From the NCBI GenBank assembly GCA_025201765.1, contig MU623460.1, positions 47,615-111,614 on the forward strand: a DNA stretch of 64,000 nt, in the 5' to 3' direction. This DNA is from Daldinia sp. FL1419. Its lineage: Eukaryota; Ascomycota; Sordariomycetes; Xylariales; Hypoxylaceae. The notes under the pieces were generated by a model. The model saw only the letters and a program-made list of their open reading frames with translations, was not told the DNA's origin and did no database searches. Position 1 is the stretch's first letter. The number at the start of each line of letters is the position of its first letter. The position numbers and the translations under genes are program-made. Shown one piece after another: positions 47,016 through 58,989 of this stretch.

Positions 47016-49048
47016 CTATCGGTCCTTATTCTCGAATATTTCTTGAGTTAGAGAATGATGGCCACTTTCCAAAGCATCTATTCGAAATTCCACATGAACA
47101 ACTCCTAGTTTTGCAGCTTCTTTAGCCGTGAAAGTCCCGTAGACATCAACTTCATCGTACTCGCCCAGTCCCATGACAGGAAAAAACTTATTCAGACCGA
47201 AGAAGATTATCGCACTAAGGAAAAAACCTAAACAGAAGTCGAGTGTCAGAATCCATGAAAATTACCTTTTGAATCAGCTGTACTGACCTATGAAGAATGC
47301 CATAAAATATAATTCATAAAGGGCGCTAGGGGCATCGACATCTTGCCTGACGGTGACGATAAGGCCGCCGACGGTCGGGGCCCAGCCACAAATCCACGCT
47401 ACGATTGCTCGCCAATTGATTCCATTCCAGTACCAGTAGGACGAGTTGATTCCAGAATATAAGTGCGACAGACGGACTTTACATCCGCGTAGGAGGAAAA
47501 AGTCGGCTGCCATGAGACCTATCATCGGTGACAGGAAAACAGAGAATGAGCTCAGGACTTGGATGAACGTGGTAGCCTTATTCACAAGTTGCCAAGGTTG
47601 AACGACCCAAGCGGCGACGAATGTGATAATAGCACCTCTTCGTATGTCGACGTAGCGAGGCCATAATCCAGCTAAATCGATACCTCCGGATACTGCGTTA
47701 CCACAAATATTCTCGAACATGCTAGTTAATCCAAATCCAAATGCGAGGAAAAACACACCAGCTCGAGATGCTGAGGATCCATCTCCATCGTCCATCATCA
47801 TCATTAACAGGTCTGGCGGGTTCCAATATACTTCACCATAGATCTTCTGGGCTGCACTAGTAGTCACCAGACCGACAAGACATACGAGAACACCAGTTAT
47901 CCATCCCGATGTAATGGTTCCGATCACATAACTCTTCCAATTCCGCGCATATCGCGAGAAGTCAGATCCGTTTGTGATACCTGCTGCTACTCCCCCCACC
48001 GTTTGATTAATACTAGCCATCAAAAGCCAGGAAACACTCCACGATCCTTTTGGGAGCGCCACACCAGTATTAAACAGGGGACCAACGCCTTTTGCGATTG
48101 ACAACGACCATATCATCATAGCAAGCATTCCTAGAGCGCTATAGATAGATGTAAATAAGAAGGGAATCCTGAACATTTCCGGTGGGATCCATAATAACGG
48201 TGTCGACAAGACCCAAAAGACAATAAAGCCCACGAACTGATCGCTAGTGGCTGGTAGGCTCTCCGGCAAAAAGTTTCGCATCTTCGCAAAAGATGGGAAG
48301 ATAGCCGTTAGACAAACAGCGGCCAAGCGCCCGCCATTCCAACACTGTACGGCGTTCCAGATGAAGTTAAGCAGAATTCGCTGTAATAGGGGAATGTAGC
48401 TTGCTCGCAAGCCCCACGTAAAGCGGTTCTGGACCGTGAAGCCAATATGCCATCGCAACCCGCACCACTGTGAGAATCATGATCAACAATCGTTTACTTC
48501 ATTAAGTTAATGATGTGTAAATATTAGGCATGCCTGGCATGCCTCGAGAGTAAGAAGTTGTTGCCCGCCCCAAATAGAAATTTTCACAATCCCTAAAGCC
48601 GAATAGCGAGAAAGGAAATTTTTATTGTAACATACAGCGATCAAAGTTGCAAAAGCGGATATCAACAAACGACCGATGACTATTATCAACATAGCCTGAG
48701 AGACGGATAATCCTTGGGCTTTACTGATTGTCAGATACCGGAGAAGTAAATTAGTTAATTGCGAGGCTCACTTAAGAAGCTATTTGGCGTTTGCCAGTTG
48801 ATTATATTTAATGACGATAGGGTCCAGAAACCAAAATAGTGAAACCATCCTAATTGCGTTGTAAGTCAAAGATCCAGACTACCCAGTATAGAATGATAGG
48901 TCAACTTACCCCAAGTTCTTCGGCTCGGGGGCAAAGGGATCAAGTCACGGTTGCTCCATTGATCTGTTTGCTCATGTCGACTCTCGTCACCGTGTAAACG
49001 AATCTTCTCTTTAACAACTTCAAGACGAGTTCTCAAGCCAGTATCCAT
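47016..49048 (-). CDS. NCS1-family permease (uracil/uridine/allantoin type)
   Basis: Plasma membrane proton symporter for a nucleobase-like ring compound. Five exons in transcript order: 48910-49048, 48772-48849, 48636-48718, 47288-48467 and 47016-47227, giving 563 aa with consistent phases. The N-terminus reads SNRDLIPLPP...RTWGWFHYFGFW, then NIINWQTPNSF and the helix 2-3 region LISAFATLIAWCGLRWHIGFTVQNRFTWG, all NCS1 hallmarks. WNAVQCWNGGR, GITNGSDFSRYA and FMAFFIG also match Fur/Dal-type fungal members. The intron before 48467 is 168 nt, longer than others here. The gene diverges from the hydantoinase-like gene across 1.1 kb, so uptake of a hydantoin, allantoin or pyrimidine-type compound is likely. 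The substrate cannot be fixed by eye. Confidence 0.9.
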
Positions 49049-50174
49049 CGTAGTACTATTGTACCTGAGGTTGGAATACTAGAAAATGGAGTTGGAAATC
49101 ATAGCTTGGGCAAGGCAACTTGAAAAGGGGTATTGTTAAGTAATATAACACAAAATTAATATCAGCAACGCAGATATATGTTACAGTATCACAGTATATG
49201 TCACCCCCCGAATAAAACAGCCTGCAATCCTACCAAGTTCGCTTGCCTAGCTTATACATATCGACCAAAGGACTAGGATCTAAAGATAAAATAAGCAGAT
49301 AGATAAGCCAAAGCCGACGATATGTTTCCCGACAAGACGCAGATCTAGTTAGACTAACCAATAATTATGCGACTATAGAAGATTAAACCTAGGAATAAAC
49401 GAGGGTGGTGTGATAAGAAAGAGGAGGTGCATGTACAACGCGGATACCGAAATACTTTTAACATTTTCGGAGTCTTTAGGTAACTTTTGATTGCCCCACA
49501 TACGATAGGTATCCCAAAATGTAAATGCATGGACGTAACTACATCGTTGCGTTGATGTACCTAATTAAGTACCTCATAACTAGTAACTAGGAGAAGAAAA
49601 GATAAAGAATTTTATCTTATCTGATCTGCCAAGCTGCGGAGCTAGACCATCCCAAGTGGATTCCCCCCACATCGAGACGCAATGCTCCAAAAAGCATTCC
49701 TTCACATTTATTTTATTATCCACGCATGAATTACTTATCTATCTACACAAGTCGTCGTATCATCTAATCGTATACTCGACATCGAAATAAATTAAAAGGT
49801 AGGTAACTAACGACTACATGTTACCAATTCCGAAAAAAATAAAAATGAAAAGAAAGACGGATACAATACTGTGACGAAGAGTATCAACCAAACACAAACG
49901 TCACAGAAACAACTCAGGCCCGAATACTCCGAGAACTACCAATGCTAGCGGCAATGTATCATTTTCTCCTTCCTGTAACTTGGTATGAGTATACCTAGCT
50001 GGGGCCGAAGCCGGTTTCGGTATGGATAAGCCAAATAGACGAAGGAGTAGTTACTTTCATATCTCTTCGGAACTTCGGTCGTAACTGAAATATTATACTC
50101 CCTCGTAGTCAACACACCCATAGCCTACCTAACTACCTCTTAAGGCCAGTTAATGCACCGTACATTGTGCGAAA
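49049..50174. other. divergent promoter of permease and hydantoinase-like genes
   Basis: 1.1 kb shared upstream region. No open frame of interest. It could hold nitrogen-regulatory GATA sites (several GATA/TATC words around 49260-49330 and 49600-49625), but these are too short to claim. Confidence 0.5.
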
Positions 50175-53100
50175 ATGCCATCCACGGGCTCTCGTAAGAC
50201 GCTACGCATCGGCGTCGACGTCGGTGGCACAAATACCGACGGCGTCGTACTCGATCCCACGAGAGCTTTAGAGCCGGACAAAGGTATTATCGCCTGGCAC
50301 AAGGCCCCGACCACGACGAACCCGAGTCTTGGCATCAACGATGCTATTACTACCATGTTTAACACAGCGGGCATCAGTCCGGACCAAGTCGCTAGCGTTA
50401 CCATTGGAACTACACATTTCGTCAACGCCGTCGTCGAAAGAGATGCCGCGCGATTATCCAAAGTCGCCGTTCTCCGGCTTTGTGGCCCCTTTTCTAAACA
50501 TGCGCCGCCCTGTGTTGATTGGCCTGATGATATGCGCGAACTCATTCTCGGCTATTACGCTCTCCTCAAAGGAGGCTTAGAAGTTGACGGATATCTCATT
50601 TCCGATCTCGACGAGAATGAGATTAAGCAGCAGTGCGCTATTATTCGAGAGAAGGGTATTAAGAGTATAGTCGTAAATGGAGTATTCAGCCCCATTGACA
50701 CTATCGAGCAGCAGGAGGAACGTGCTGCTGCTATCATTCGCGCCGAGCTTCCTGGATGTGATATTGTCTGTTCTAAAGAAGTTGCCAACCTGGGATTTCT
50801 AGAGCGCGAGAATGCTGCGATTTTGAACGCCTCGATTCTTGCGTTCGCCCGCAAGACAATTCGATCATTCCAAGAGCCAATTAAGCGCCTAGGGCTAGAA
50901 TGTCCTGTATTCATTACACAAAATGACGGTACGATCCTGTCTGGTGATATGGCGGCAAAGTTGCCCATCCGAACTTTCTCCAGTGGTCCTACAAATAGTA
51001 TGCGCGGCGCCGCGTTCCTAGTACAGAATGAACTAGATGAGGCGATGATGGTGGTTGACATAGGTGGCACAACCACCGACGTTGGACTGTTACTTGCAAA
51101 TGGCTTTCCGCGACAGCAAGCTGCGCATAGCGACTTGGCAGGGGTTCGTATGAACTTTTCATGTCCAGACGTGAAGAGTATCGGCCTCGGCGGCGGTTCG
51201 ATTGTCCGAAATGGCAAGACGTTAACAGTAGGCCCAGATAGCGTCGGTTACAAGATCACTGAAGAAGCTCGGGTCTTCGGCGGTAACGTTCTTACTGCTA
51301 CTGATTGTACGGTGCTAGCGAGCAGTACCGTCGAGATCGGGAATAGGGAGTTAGTAGAAGGCGCTTTAGACGATGAAGGGGTGGCAAAATTTAAAGCTGT
51401 GGTTAAACAAAAGATCGAGAAGATCATTGATACCATGAAAACTTCTCCAGAGGATCTCCCCGTACTTCTTGTAGGAGGCGGTGCGGTGATCGCCCCAGAC
51501 GAGTTGAAAGGAGCAAGCAAAGTGCTTAAGCCCAAATGGTCAGGGGTTGCAAATGCCATTGGAGCCGCGATTGCAAGAGTTAGCGCGGTTATCGATACAG
51601 TCAAATCTACGGAATCCAAGTCCATAAAGCAGATCTTGGATGAGATTAGTCAAGATGTTATCGAAAAAGCTGTAGCAAACGGCGCGTCAAGATCGACTGT
51701 CAAAGTAGTCGAAATAGACACATTACCTCTCCCAGTAAGTTACCACCGAAATTCTATCAAATCGAGTATCTACTAACAATAGCGATAGTATATAGCAAAC
51801 AAGACAAGGTTTACCGTGCGAGCTGCAGGAGATCTAGATTACTCGCGCACAGACTTCTCGACCCTTCATTTTGAAGAGACAGCGGCAGACGCGGATGTCC
51901 GAATGGATGAATACGAAAAGGCCGCCAAGGACTCTGAAAAGAAGACCAAACTAGAGCCCAAGGAAGAGGTAGACATTGATAACTACAGACCGGACGTTAG
52001 AAATCGTGTCTGGTACATCAACGAGACAGACCTCGGTTGGATTTCAATCGGCTGTTATATCCTCGGGACCGGTGGCGGCGGTAGTCCCTACTCGGCTATG
52101 ATCCGTCTTCGGCAGATGCTACGCAGAGGCGACGTGGTCCGCGTTGTGAGTCCGGATGACTTATCGGATGATGCGGCAATAGCGACTGGTGGTCATGCCG
52201 GCTCGCCTACGGTCGGGATTGAAAAGCTGAGCGGTGATGAGATGACCGAGTCACAGGAAGAGCTGTATAAAATTTGCGATAACAATCCGACGCATATCAT
52301 CTCGGTGGAAATCGGTGGCGGAAATGGCCTACAGAGTATGATTATCGGCGCAAGCACTAATATGAACTTACCGGCCGTGGACGGAGACTGGATGGGGAGA
52401 GCATATCCTACGAAGTGGCAGGTCAGTATTCGAGTTTTCATTTTACCCCTTTAATCCGGCTTAGAAGTTTATTGTTCCAATACCTCATGTTGAGCCCCTT
52501 GTGCATAACCCACACGGGATCATAATGATGAAGTACCGAGAGTAATTGCTGACTTCAAACTATGATCAGACCACTCCCGTCGTCTTCAATGAACGGAGTC
52601 CTATCTGGTCCCCTGTCGCAATGGCAGATGGCAACGGAAATGTAGTAGTCATGCCGAAATCTACCTCCGACTTACAAGTCGAGCGCATTCTCCGCGCAGC
52701 ATTGAGTCAGATGGGCTCAGGGGTCGGGTTTGCCGACCCACCCGTGACGGGCTCGGAATGCAAACGATGGGCTGTCGAACATACCATCTCTCAATCATGG
52801 CGGATTGGGCGCGCGGTTGCCAAGGCTCGCAAATCAAACCGCGTGGATAATGTTGCGGAGACCATTCTAGCGGAATGTGGCGGTTCAGAAGCGGGCAAGG
52901 TCCTGTGGAAGGGCAAGATCGTTGGTGTAGAACGCACCCTTCGCATGGGCCACATATACGGAGAATGTATTGTCGAAGGCGCAGATGTAGTCGATGACGA
53001 TACGGGCGCTAAGACACACTCTACCCCTGGTCAACTACAATTCCAAGGCCGAATTAAAATCCCGTTTAAAAACGAGAATATCGCTGCTATCAAGATCGTA

Positions 53101-53394
53101 GAATCGACTGTGGAAGGAAAGACGGTGGAATCGGAGGGCGAGGTTCTAGGACTTGTGCCCGACTTGATCACGGTCATCGATGCGCAAAACGGCGAGGCTA
53201 TTGGTACGCCCGAGTATCGGTACGGACTACTAGTTATTGTCCTCGGCATCACGGCTAGTGAGCGGTGGACTTCGGAGAGGGGTATTGAGATAGGTGGTCC
53301 GAAGGGCTTCGGTATGGACCATCTGACGTATAAGCCTCTTGGCAAATTCGTTAAGCCGAGAAGCGTGATTGATGAGTTTGATGTTACCGTATAA
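50175..53394 (+). CDS. hydantoinase/oxoprolinase (HyuA-like) fused to DUF917
   Basis: Predicted ATP-dependent cyclic amide hydrolase. Three exons, 50175-51734, 51789-52421 and 52570-53394, give 1005 aa, all in frame. Residues ~10-200 are the Hydant_A_N domain (RIGVDVGGTNTDGVVLD, TIGTTHFVNAVVER). Residues ~205-500 are Hydantoinase_A (ITQNDGTI, TFSSGPTNSMRGA, VVDIGGTTTDVG, SIGLGGGSI), which has the actin-like ATPase fold. After a charged linker (~545-590), residues ~600-1000 form a DUF917 (S-methyl thiohydantoin desulfurase-like) domain: GCYILGTGGGGSP, GGGNGLQSMIIG, VDGDWMGRAYPT. No HyuB-type subunit is seen. For the second intron acceptor, the later AG (51788) was used because the earlier one gives a stop. 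It shares a promoter with the NCS1 permease. Confidence 0.9.
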
Positions 53395-54082
53395 GGAGTA
53401 GAATACCTCGTACCAGTTGAAGCGGATACATGGCAGTAGACTAGAAGTACTACGGAGGATTACCCCTTTCATATATCCAATATCAGAATACAAGAGCTCT
53501 ACATATTAAGGGACAGTGGTATGATGATTTCAGTGGTTCCATAACCAAAATCATAAAGTGTGCAAAGTAAATACTTCTCAGGTATATTTCTTTGACTTAA
53601 AGCAGCTCACAAATCACAAAATCATATAATTTCCCTATAATAGCAAAGAAAATAATACTAACCCCCCCTTGTCCAACTTATTCTTCATTGGCTTCTCAAT
53701 TACGCATTGACGTCATCTCACCATCTTAAGCTACGTCTCATATCATACCATGGAAGCTTCACCATTAAACTAACATGAGATATTTCATCATTTTCAACTT
53801 CGCCTTATATATAATCGGGACCAGGAAACGGGAGAGCGTAATAGCGGATAATAAATCGCCGTTTCTAGCAACTCCGACGGTCCGTCGTTGCCGAGACGGA
53901 GCTGTGCCTCTTTAACCTCTCGGCAAAACTGGCGACGCTCTTGTCGGTCGCCGTTCAACTTAGGCTGGTATCTTCTCGTAGTTAATTACGTTAGTTGGCG
54001 AATGCTCAGAGTATAGTTTGTTAAGTCAGACGTCTCGGGCCAAAGCCTTGTTCTTGGGTGACGTTTCGGAGCCTAATTCGCA
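53395..54082. other. intergenic region
   Basis: 688 bp between two plus-strand genes. Nothing recognised. Confidence 0.55.
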
Positions 54083-55483
54083 ATGCCATCATCAGACGAC
54101 GCAGCTCGCGAAAGCGATCGCCTCCTCAGACCCGACTCCTTCATAAGAGATGATGATGATGATGATTCAACCCATCCTCCCTCGTCTGTCTGTGGCTCCG
54201 ACAAGCGGTCGACGAGTCTCATCTTCCGCATCGCCGCATCAATGTTCTCCTTCGTAGTCCTCGGGATGATGGTATCAACCCTCGGTGTCATGGTTCCCCA
54301 GTTCGAAGAATACTATAACCTAACCGACTTCCACGTCTCCTTCGTCTTCTTAGTATGGCCCGTCGGGTACGTTGCCGCCGCCTATCTCAACAGCATCATC
54401 CACGTACATTTCGGTCAGCGGGGAATCGCCGCCATCGGCCCTCTATTCCACGTAATTTTCACCGCTGCGGCGGCATTCCACCCCTCGTTTCCATTACTAC
54501 TCATTGCACTAGCAATCGGATCACTCGGCACGGGGATCCTCGACGGCTCATTTTGTGCGTGGGCCGGAGGCATGGAAAACGCGAACATCGTCCAGGGTTT
54601 CCTGCACGGCTCGTATTCCGCAGGCGCGGCTATAGGCCCGTTCGTTGCCGGAACCATGATCTCATTCGGACATACACCGTGGTACGCATGGTACCAAGTT
54701 CTCGTAAGATACCCATAAACACGCCGCCTTTCCCATCATCGTCACTAATAAAACTATTAGCTTGGCGCCTCTATCCTAGAAGCCGTAATACTACTCCTAG
54801 CCTTCAGGTTCGAAGATTCGAACAGATACCACAACAACCACCAAAAAGATCACCTCCTCGAAGAACAGGGCGAGCCCTCCCGTGACGCCAAATCCGCCAT
54901 TTTTAAGCACAGCGTCACATGGATCTGCGCTGCCTATTTCCTCGCCTACGTAGGCACCGAAAATGGTATATCCGGCTGGATCGTAGTTTTCATGCGGCGA
55001 GTCAATCACGCATCCGAATACCTATCCAGCCTCTCATCATCCGGTTTCTGGATCGGTCAAGCAGCCGGGCGCCTCGTACTCGGAGTCGTGACTGACCGTA
55101 TCGGCGTGAGAACAGCAACAACTACCTACTTGGCCGCTGCTCTTGCATTCGAGCTCCTCTTCGCCGCCGTTCATATTCCCGTGATCTCAACCATTACCAT
55201 AACGTTGTTGGGATTCTGCTTAGGCCCGTTATTCCCGGCCGGCGTTATTATGATGACCCGTCTGCTACCACGAGAGTTACACGTAGGAGCCATCTCATTC
55301 GTAGTGCTTATCGGCCAGGTAGGAGGCGCATTACTACCGTTTGCGCTCGGCGCACTGGCCGATACGTTAGGAATCCAAGTTTTTCAAGTAGTTGTCTTCG
55401 CCCAATTAGTCGCAACCCTTCTGATCTGGTTTGCGTTTCCAAGATTACCACCGAATCCATCACGTAGAGAAAGATTAGAATAG
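54083..55483 (+). CDS. MFS transporter, FHS/Bsc6-like
   Basis: Major facilitator, likely twelve helices. Two exons, 54083-54703 and 54761-55483, give 447 aa, joined in frame after YQVL. The first ~45 residues form an acidic cytosolic tail (a run of Asp near residue 25), then helix 1 (FSFVVLGMMVSTLGVMVPQFE). FLVWPVGYVAAAYLNS and SLGTGILDGSFCAWAGG resemble the sugar/fucose permease-like FHS group, which includes yeast Bsc6. The second half has GRLVLGVVTDRIG, the repeated loop signature. It lies downstream of the hydantoinase-like gene on the same strand and could serve the same pathway, but the substrate is unknown. Confidence 0.88.
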
Positions 55484-55812
55484 ACAACTGCTCAGCGACG
55501 TCTATCATTGTTGATTAGACAGCTCATGACATTGCTTTGTGTATCTCTCCGCTACCTATGCTTATCTTTATGGTTCATCTAAAGATCTCGAAGAATTGCT
55601 AGCCCGACATTAAGTCCCTGTGTACCATATACCTCATCGAAGAATTTATATCCCCGTGAGCCAAAGTTCTCGAGCCCATTGCCGATGTATTCTCTATGTC
55701 TCCCCAGCATACTATATCGTAACCTAGCACCATAGAGCTCAGCCCTATGCCATACTTAACTCTCATGGAATCACGAGGAAAGCAAATATATCGGAATTAG
55801 AATGAAATATTT
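55484..55812. other. convergent intergenic region
   Basis: 329 bp between convergent 3' ends. Nothing recognised. Confidence 0.55.
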
Positions 55813-58800
55813 TCAGCCCAAAATTAACTTTTCCCTTGCCGTACGTATAGCGTCCTTGATTCGCGCAGTCTGCTCTCTCCATTCTTCGTATTTTTTATTG
55901 TGAATCTTTGATAGGCCTTTGGCTTGGAAGCTTTGCGTTTCTTTGGATAATGCCTCGTATAACGTCGTAATTTCTAAACATTCTTGTTCTACCGCTGTCG
56001 AAGTATGGCGCCACTCTTCCGTCTGGCGGTTGGCTAGCTTCTCCGAGACCTTAGTACCTTCGCGCCTATACTCGCGTACAATAGCAAGGACGCTTTCTTC
56101 CCGCGTCCTCAAATGTTCAAGGAGAGACTATTCCCCTGTTAGCAGTTCCATGATAAGATCTTACGTGGAGATATAACCGACCGTGGAAAGGTAGTGGAGA
56201 GTGTCTACTACACCGTCAGAGGCTGCCTCGACTGCTTTCTTCCATCTCACTTCGTATATAGGTTCCGATGTCGAAATGTCCTGTTTCTTGACATGTCCAC
56301 CTGGTCGCTTCCCATTACTTCCGTTGTGGAGTCTTACAGGGTCGATAGGTTCAGGAGTAGGGTCATTCCACGATTTCCTTGCAGCTTTTGGTTGAAACCA
56401 TGATAGTTGTTCCGTGGTTTGGTAGTCAATTCTCCGATCCAGGAGTTCTTGATTAGCCTCTTGGCTGGGGTCTGTTTGCTCATAGCTCTGGGCAACTCTG
56501 GAAGCGAAACCCACAGACTTCGGATGAAGTTGAGGGGCCTGTGGCATATAGTTGTTTTTACTCTTAGCTTGCGGGTTTTCACTGGGACTCGAAGTCAGTG
56601 CAACCCGAGACCTAAAATTAGGTATATAATGATCACTCCCCACATCCTTTTGCGGTGGGGGCTTCGCTGGGCTTCGCTCTCGGGGTTTCGAATAGCTAAC
56701 TGATGAAAAAATGCTTGCTTCAGGTAGTGGTGGCTCAAACCTAAGAGACTCCTGCTGCAGCCAAAGCCCCCTGTGCCTAAGCTGTTCTTGATGTCTATCC
56801 GAGAGCTGGAATCGCTCCTTGCATTCATGGGAATTCTGTAGTTCATTGAGCCGGTTGTATCGGAGGTTTATATCATCTTCTAACCTGTGAACAGAAGGTT
56901 TTGATATATTTTCTGACTGGCTAATATATGGGTGTCCGGCTGCCTCTTCTGGGTTTATGTGAGGCTTTCGACGGTCTTCTGTATTCACGAGAGGAGTTAA
57001 ATAGCCTTTGCTTAGAATAGGAGCCTTATTTTCCTTCTCGAAGGTTCTCATGTCTCCCCTCCGTACTTCCTTTTGGATAAAACCTGTATTTTGATTCGGT
57101 AATAGCAATTCAACCCTCCGGACTGGGCTTGCTTTCGGGATCATTTTACTTTCATACTCCAGTTCATTGTGGTCGGGGAGCTTCTGCCCCGCAGATGATT
57201 TCCGACCCAGTACTTGTTTCAATGAAGCGCTCTCTTTGCTGAGCCGCTGATCCTGATTACTGCTAAGCTCCGCTAATTGTTCGGCTTCTTTCCGAGGCAC
57301 TACCGATTTGGGTACCATATGTCCTGTAACATCTTTGGTGACGCCCACAACAGACTCCGAGGCAACCGATACCTTCTCGACAGCTTCAGGTGTGCTAGCA
57401 ATTTGAAGTTCTTCGGGCGTTTGTCTCTGTGAAGTAGTTGCAACCTTATCCATGCTTGGCTCAGAATCCTTAATTGTAATCGTAAATTCAGATAAGGGCT
57501 TTTGTAAAATCTTCCTAAGAGCGGGCTTCTGTTTAACAAATTCATTGTTTTCTTCCATATAAATTAAAGAAGTATCCTTGTTGGATACAACCTCGTTCGG
57601 GTTGGAATCGCAAGCACCAAGCCCCTGGCTCTTGGCATGTTTCGACGTAGATGATTCGGATTCCTCAATTTGACCGTTTTCCTGCTCATTTGGTTCATGA
57701 CGAAATATACTAGCATCTATACTTCTACCAGGTTTCTGTCCGTAAGTCCGTATAGGGCTATTCTTCGAATCTACCGGCTTTGGTCCGGTCCGTATTGGGC
57801 TTCGCTTCTTCTTCGAATTAGGCCCCACAGCTACATCAAGCTTGCTGGATAAAACTGTTTTATCAGCTGAAGCTTTTTGAGGTAATTTGTATTCTTGCTT
57901 TGTGGGGGATTCTGGTATGTACATATTATCATCATCGTTCACTCTAAGTGGTGAGGCGGTGCGAGGCTGCTTCCGGATACTCAAGGCTGGCTTATTCTTT
58001 GAACCTGTGTTAGATATTGGCTGGGATTTAGTCTCTTTTTTGGCGCCTCGGGCATCTTGGGCGACTTGCGCCAGTGGGCTGTCATTTGATTCTCCATAGA
58101 ATGACTTCTTAGGAAGCCTAGCGGTAGACGACATTGGCTTCGTCTGGTGCTTTTTCGGAGGCGATTGAGAATTCTGAACAGCTCTAGCCGATTCTTCCAC
58201 GCCCGAATCCTTGCCCCCTTTACGAAAATGCCGCGATGTACGATTCTGGCCTGACACAGGCTTCGTTTTGGTCCCAATCATTGAATCTTGCATGTCGATA
58301 GCATCCGTAGCTTGTTTAGCACGTTTCGGCGCCGCCTTAGAAGAAGTAGCTTCGATTTTACGCTGCCGACCCTTCGTAGTGTTTGCTTTGGGCTCTTTAG
58401 CTGCAGTTTTGCCTTTAGCTGTTGCCTTTGATTTATTCGCGGTCTTACTAGAAGGCTTTTTGTCTGATGTCCTTTTCTTTCCATGCCGAGTTGCTTCTTC
58501 CGCAATATAAGTGCTATCCGATTTATTTCCATCGCTGTTAGCCATCTCGAAATCGGCGTCGCTATCATCTGAATCAATATTATTGCAATCTTCCCCGACT
58601 TCAACACTACCAGAACTTTTCTTAAGGGGGTGCATGGTTTCCGTTTTGGCTACACGGCGGGGTATAGTATGATCCCCAAGATCTAACGGCAAGGATGGAT
58701 GGGAGGGAGAGCTTGGAAGAAGCATTTCTTCAGGGTTTGACATATGATTATCACGAGGGATGGGCTCCGTTTCTGCTTGCGCAGCGTTAGAAAAAGGACT

Positions 58801-58989
58801 GTTAGTCATTTTTTGTGGCGAATCGCCGCAAGACCCTTCTCTATGCTCGATTTGTGCGGCTGGTGATGAAGAGCGTTCATCTGGATTGGAGCTTGTAGAA
58901 ATAATAGGATCATTTGCGAGCTCCGACGGGGGGTTACTCTGCGTCATTTCCCAGTTGTCATGAGAATTCTGCCGCCACTGACAAGACAT
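55813..58989 (-). CDS. large disordered nuclear-type protein of unknown function
   Basis: An open frame of ~940 codons (56182-58989) plus a C-terminal exon (55813-56127) gives about 1040 aa. In-frame ATGs at 59022, 58989 and 58947 are all possible starts. The bulk is low complexity: Ser, Lys, Glu and Pro rich, with a basic Lys/Ala region (around residues 150-240) that suggests nuclear import, and short repeated phrases such as SPIRT. The last ~100 residues are a charged helical segment, probably coiled coil (TREESVLAIVREYRREG, EQECLEITTLYEALSKE). The intron is uncertain: the best-looking donor (GTAAGA at 56162) breaks the frame, while a weak GTCGGT donor at 56181 gives a 54-nt intron in frame. 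No family recognised. Confidence 0.6.

Noticed and set aside
50555..51217. 220-codon frame antisense to the hydantoinase-like gene
   Set aside because: Opposite-strand shadow of a strongly conserved coding exon.
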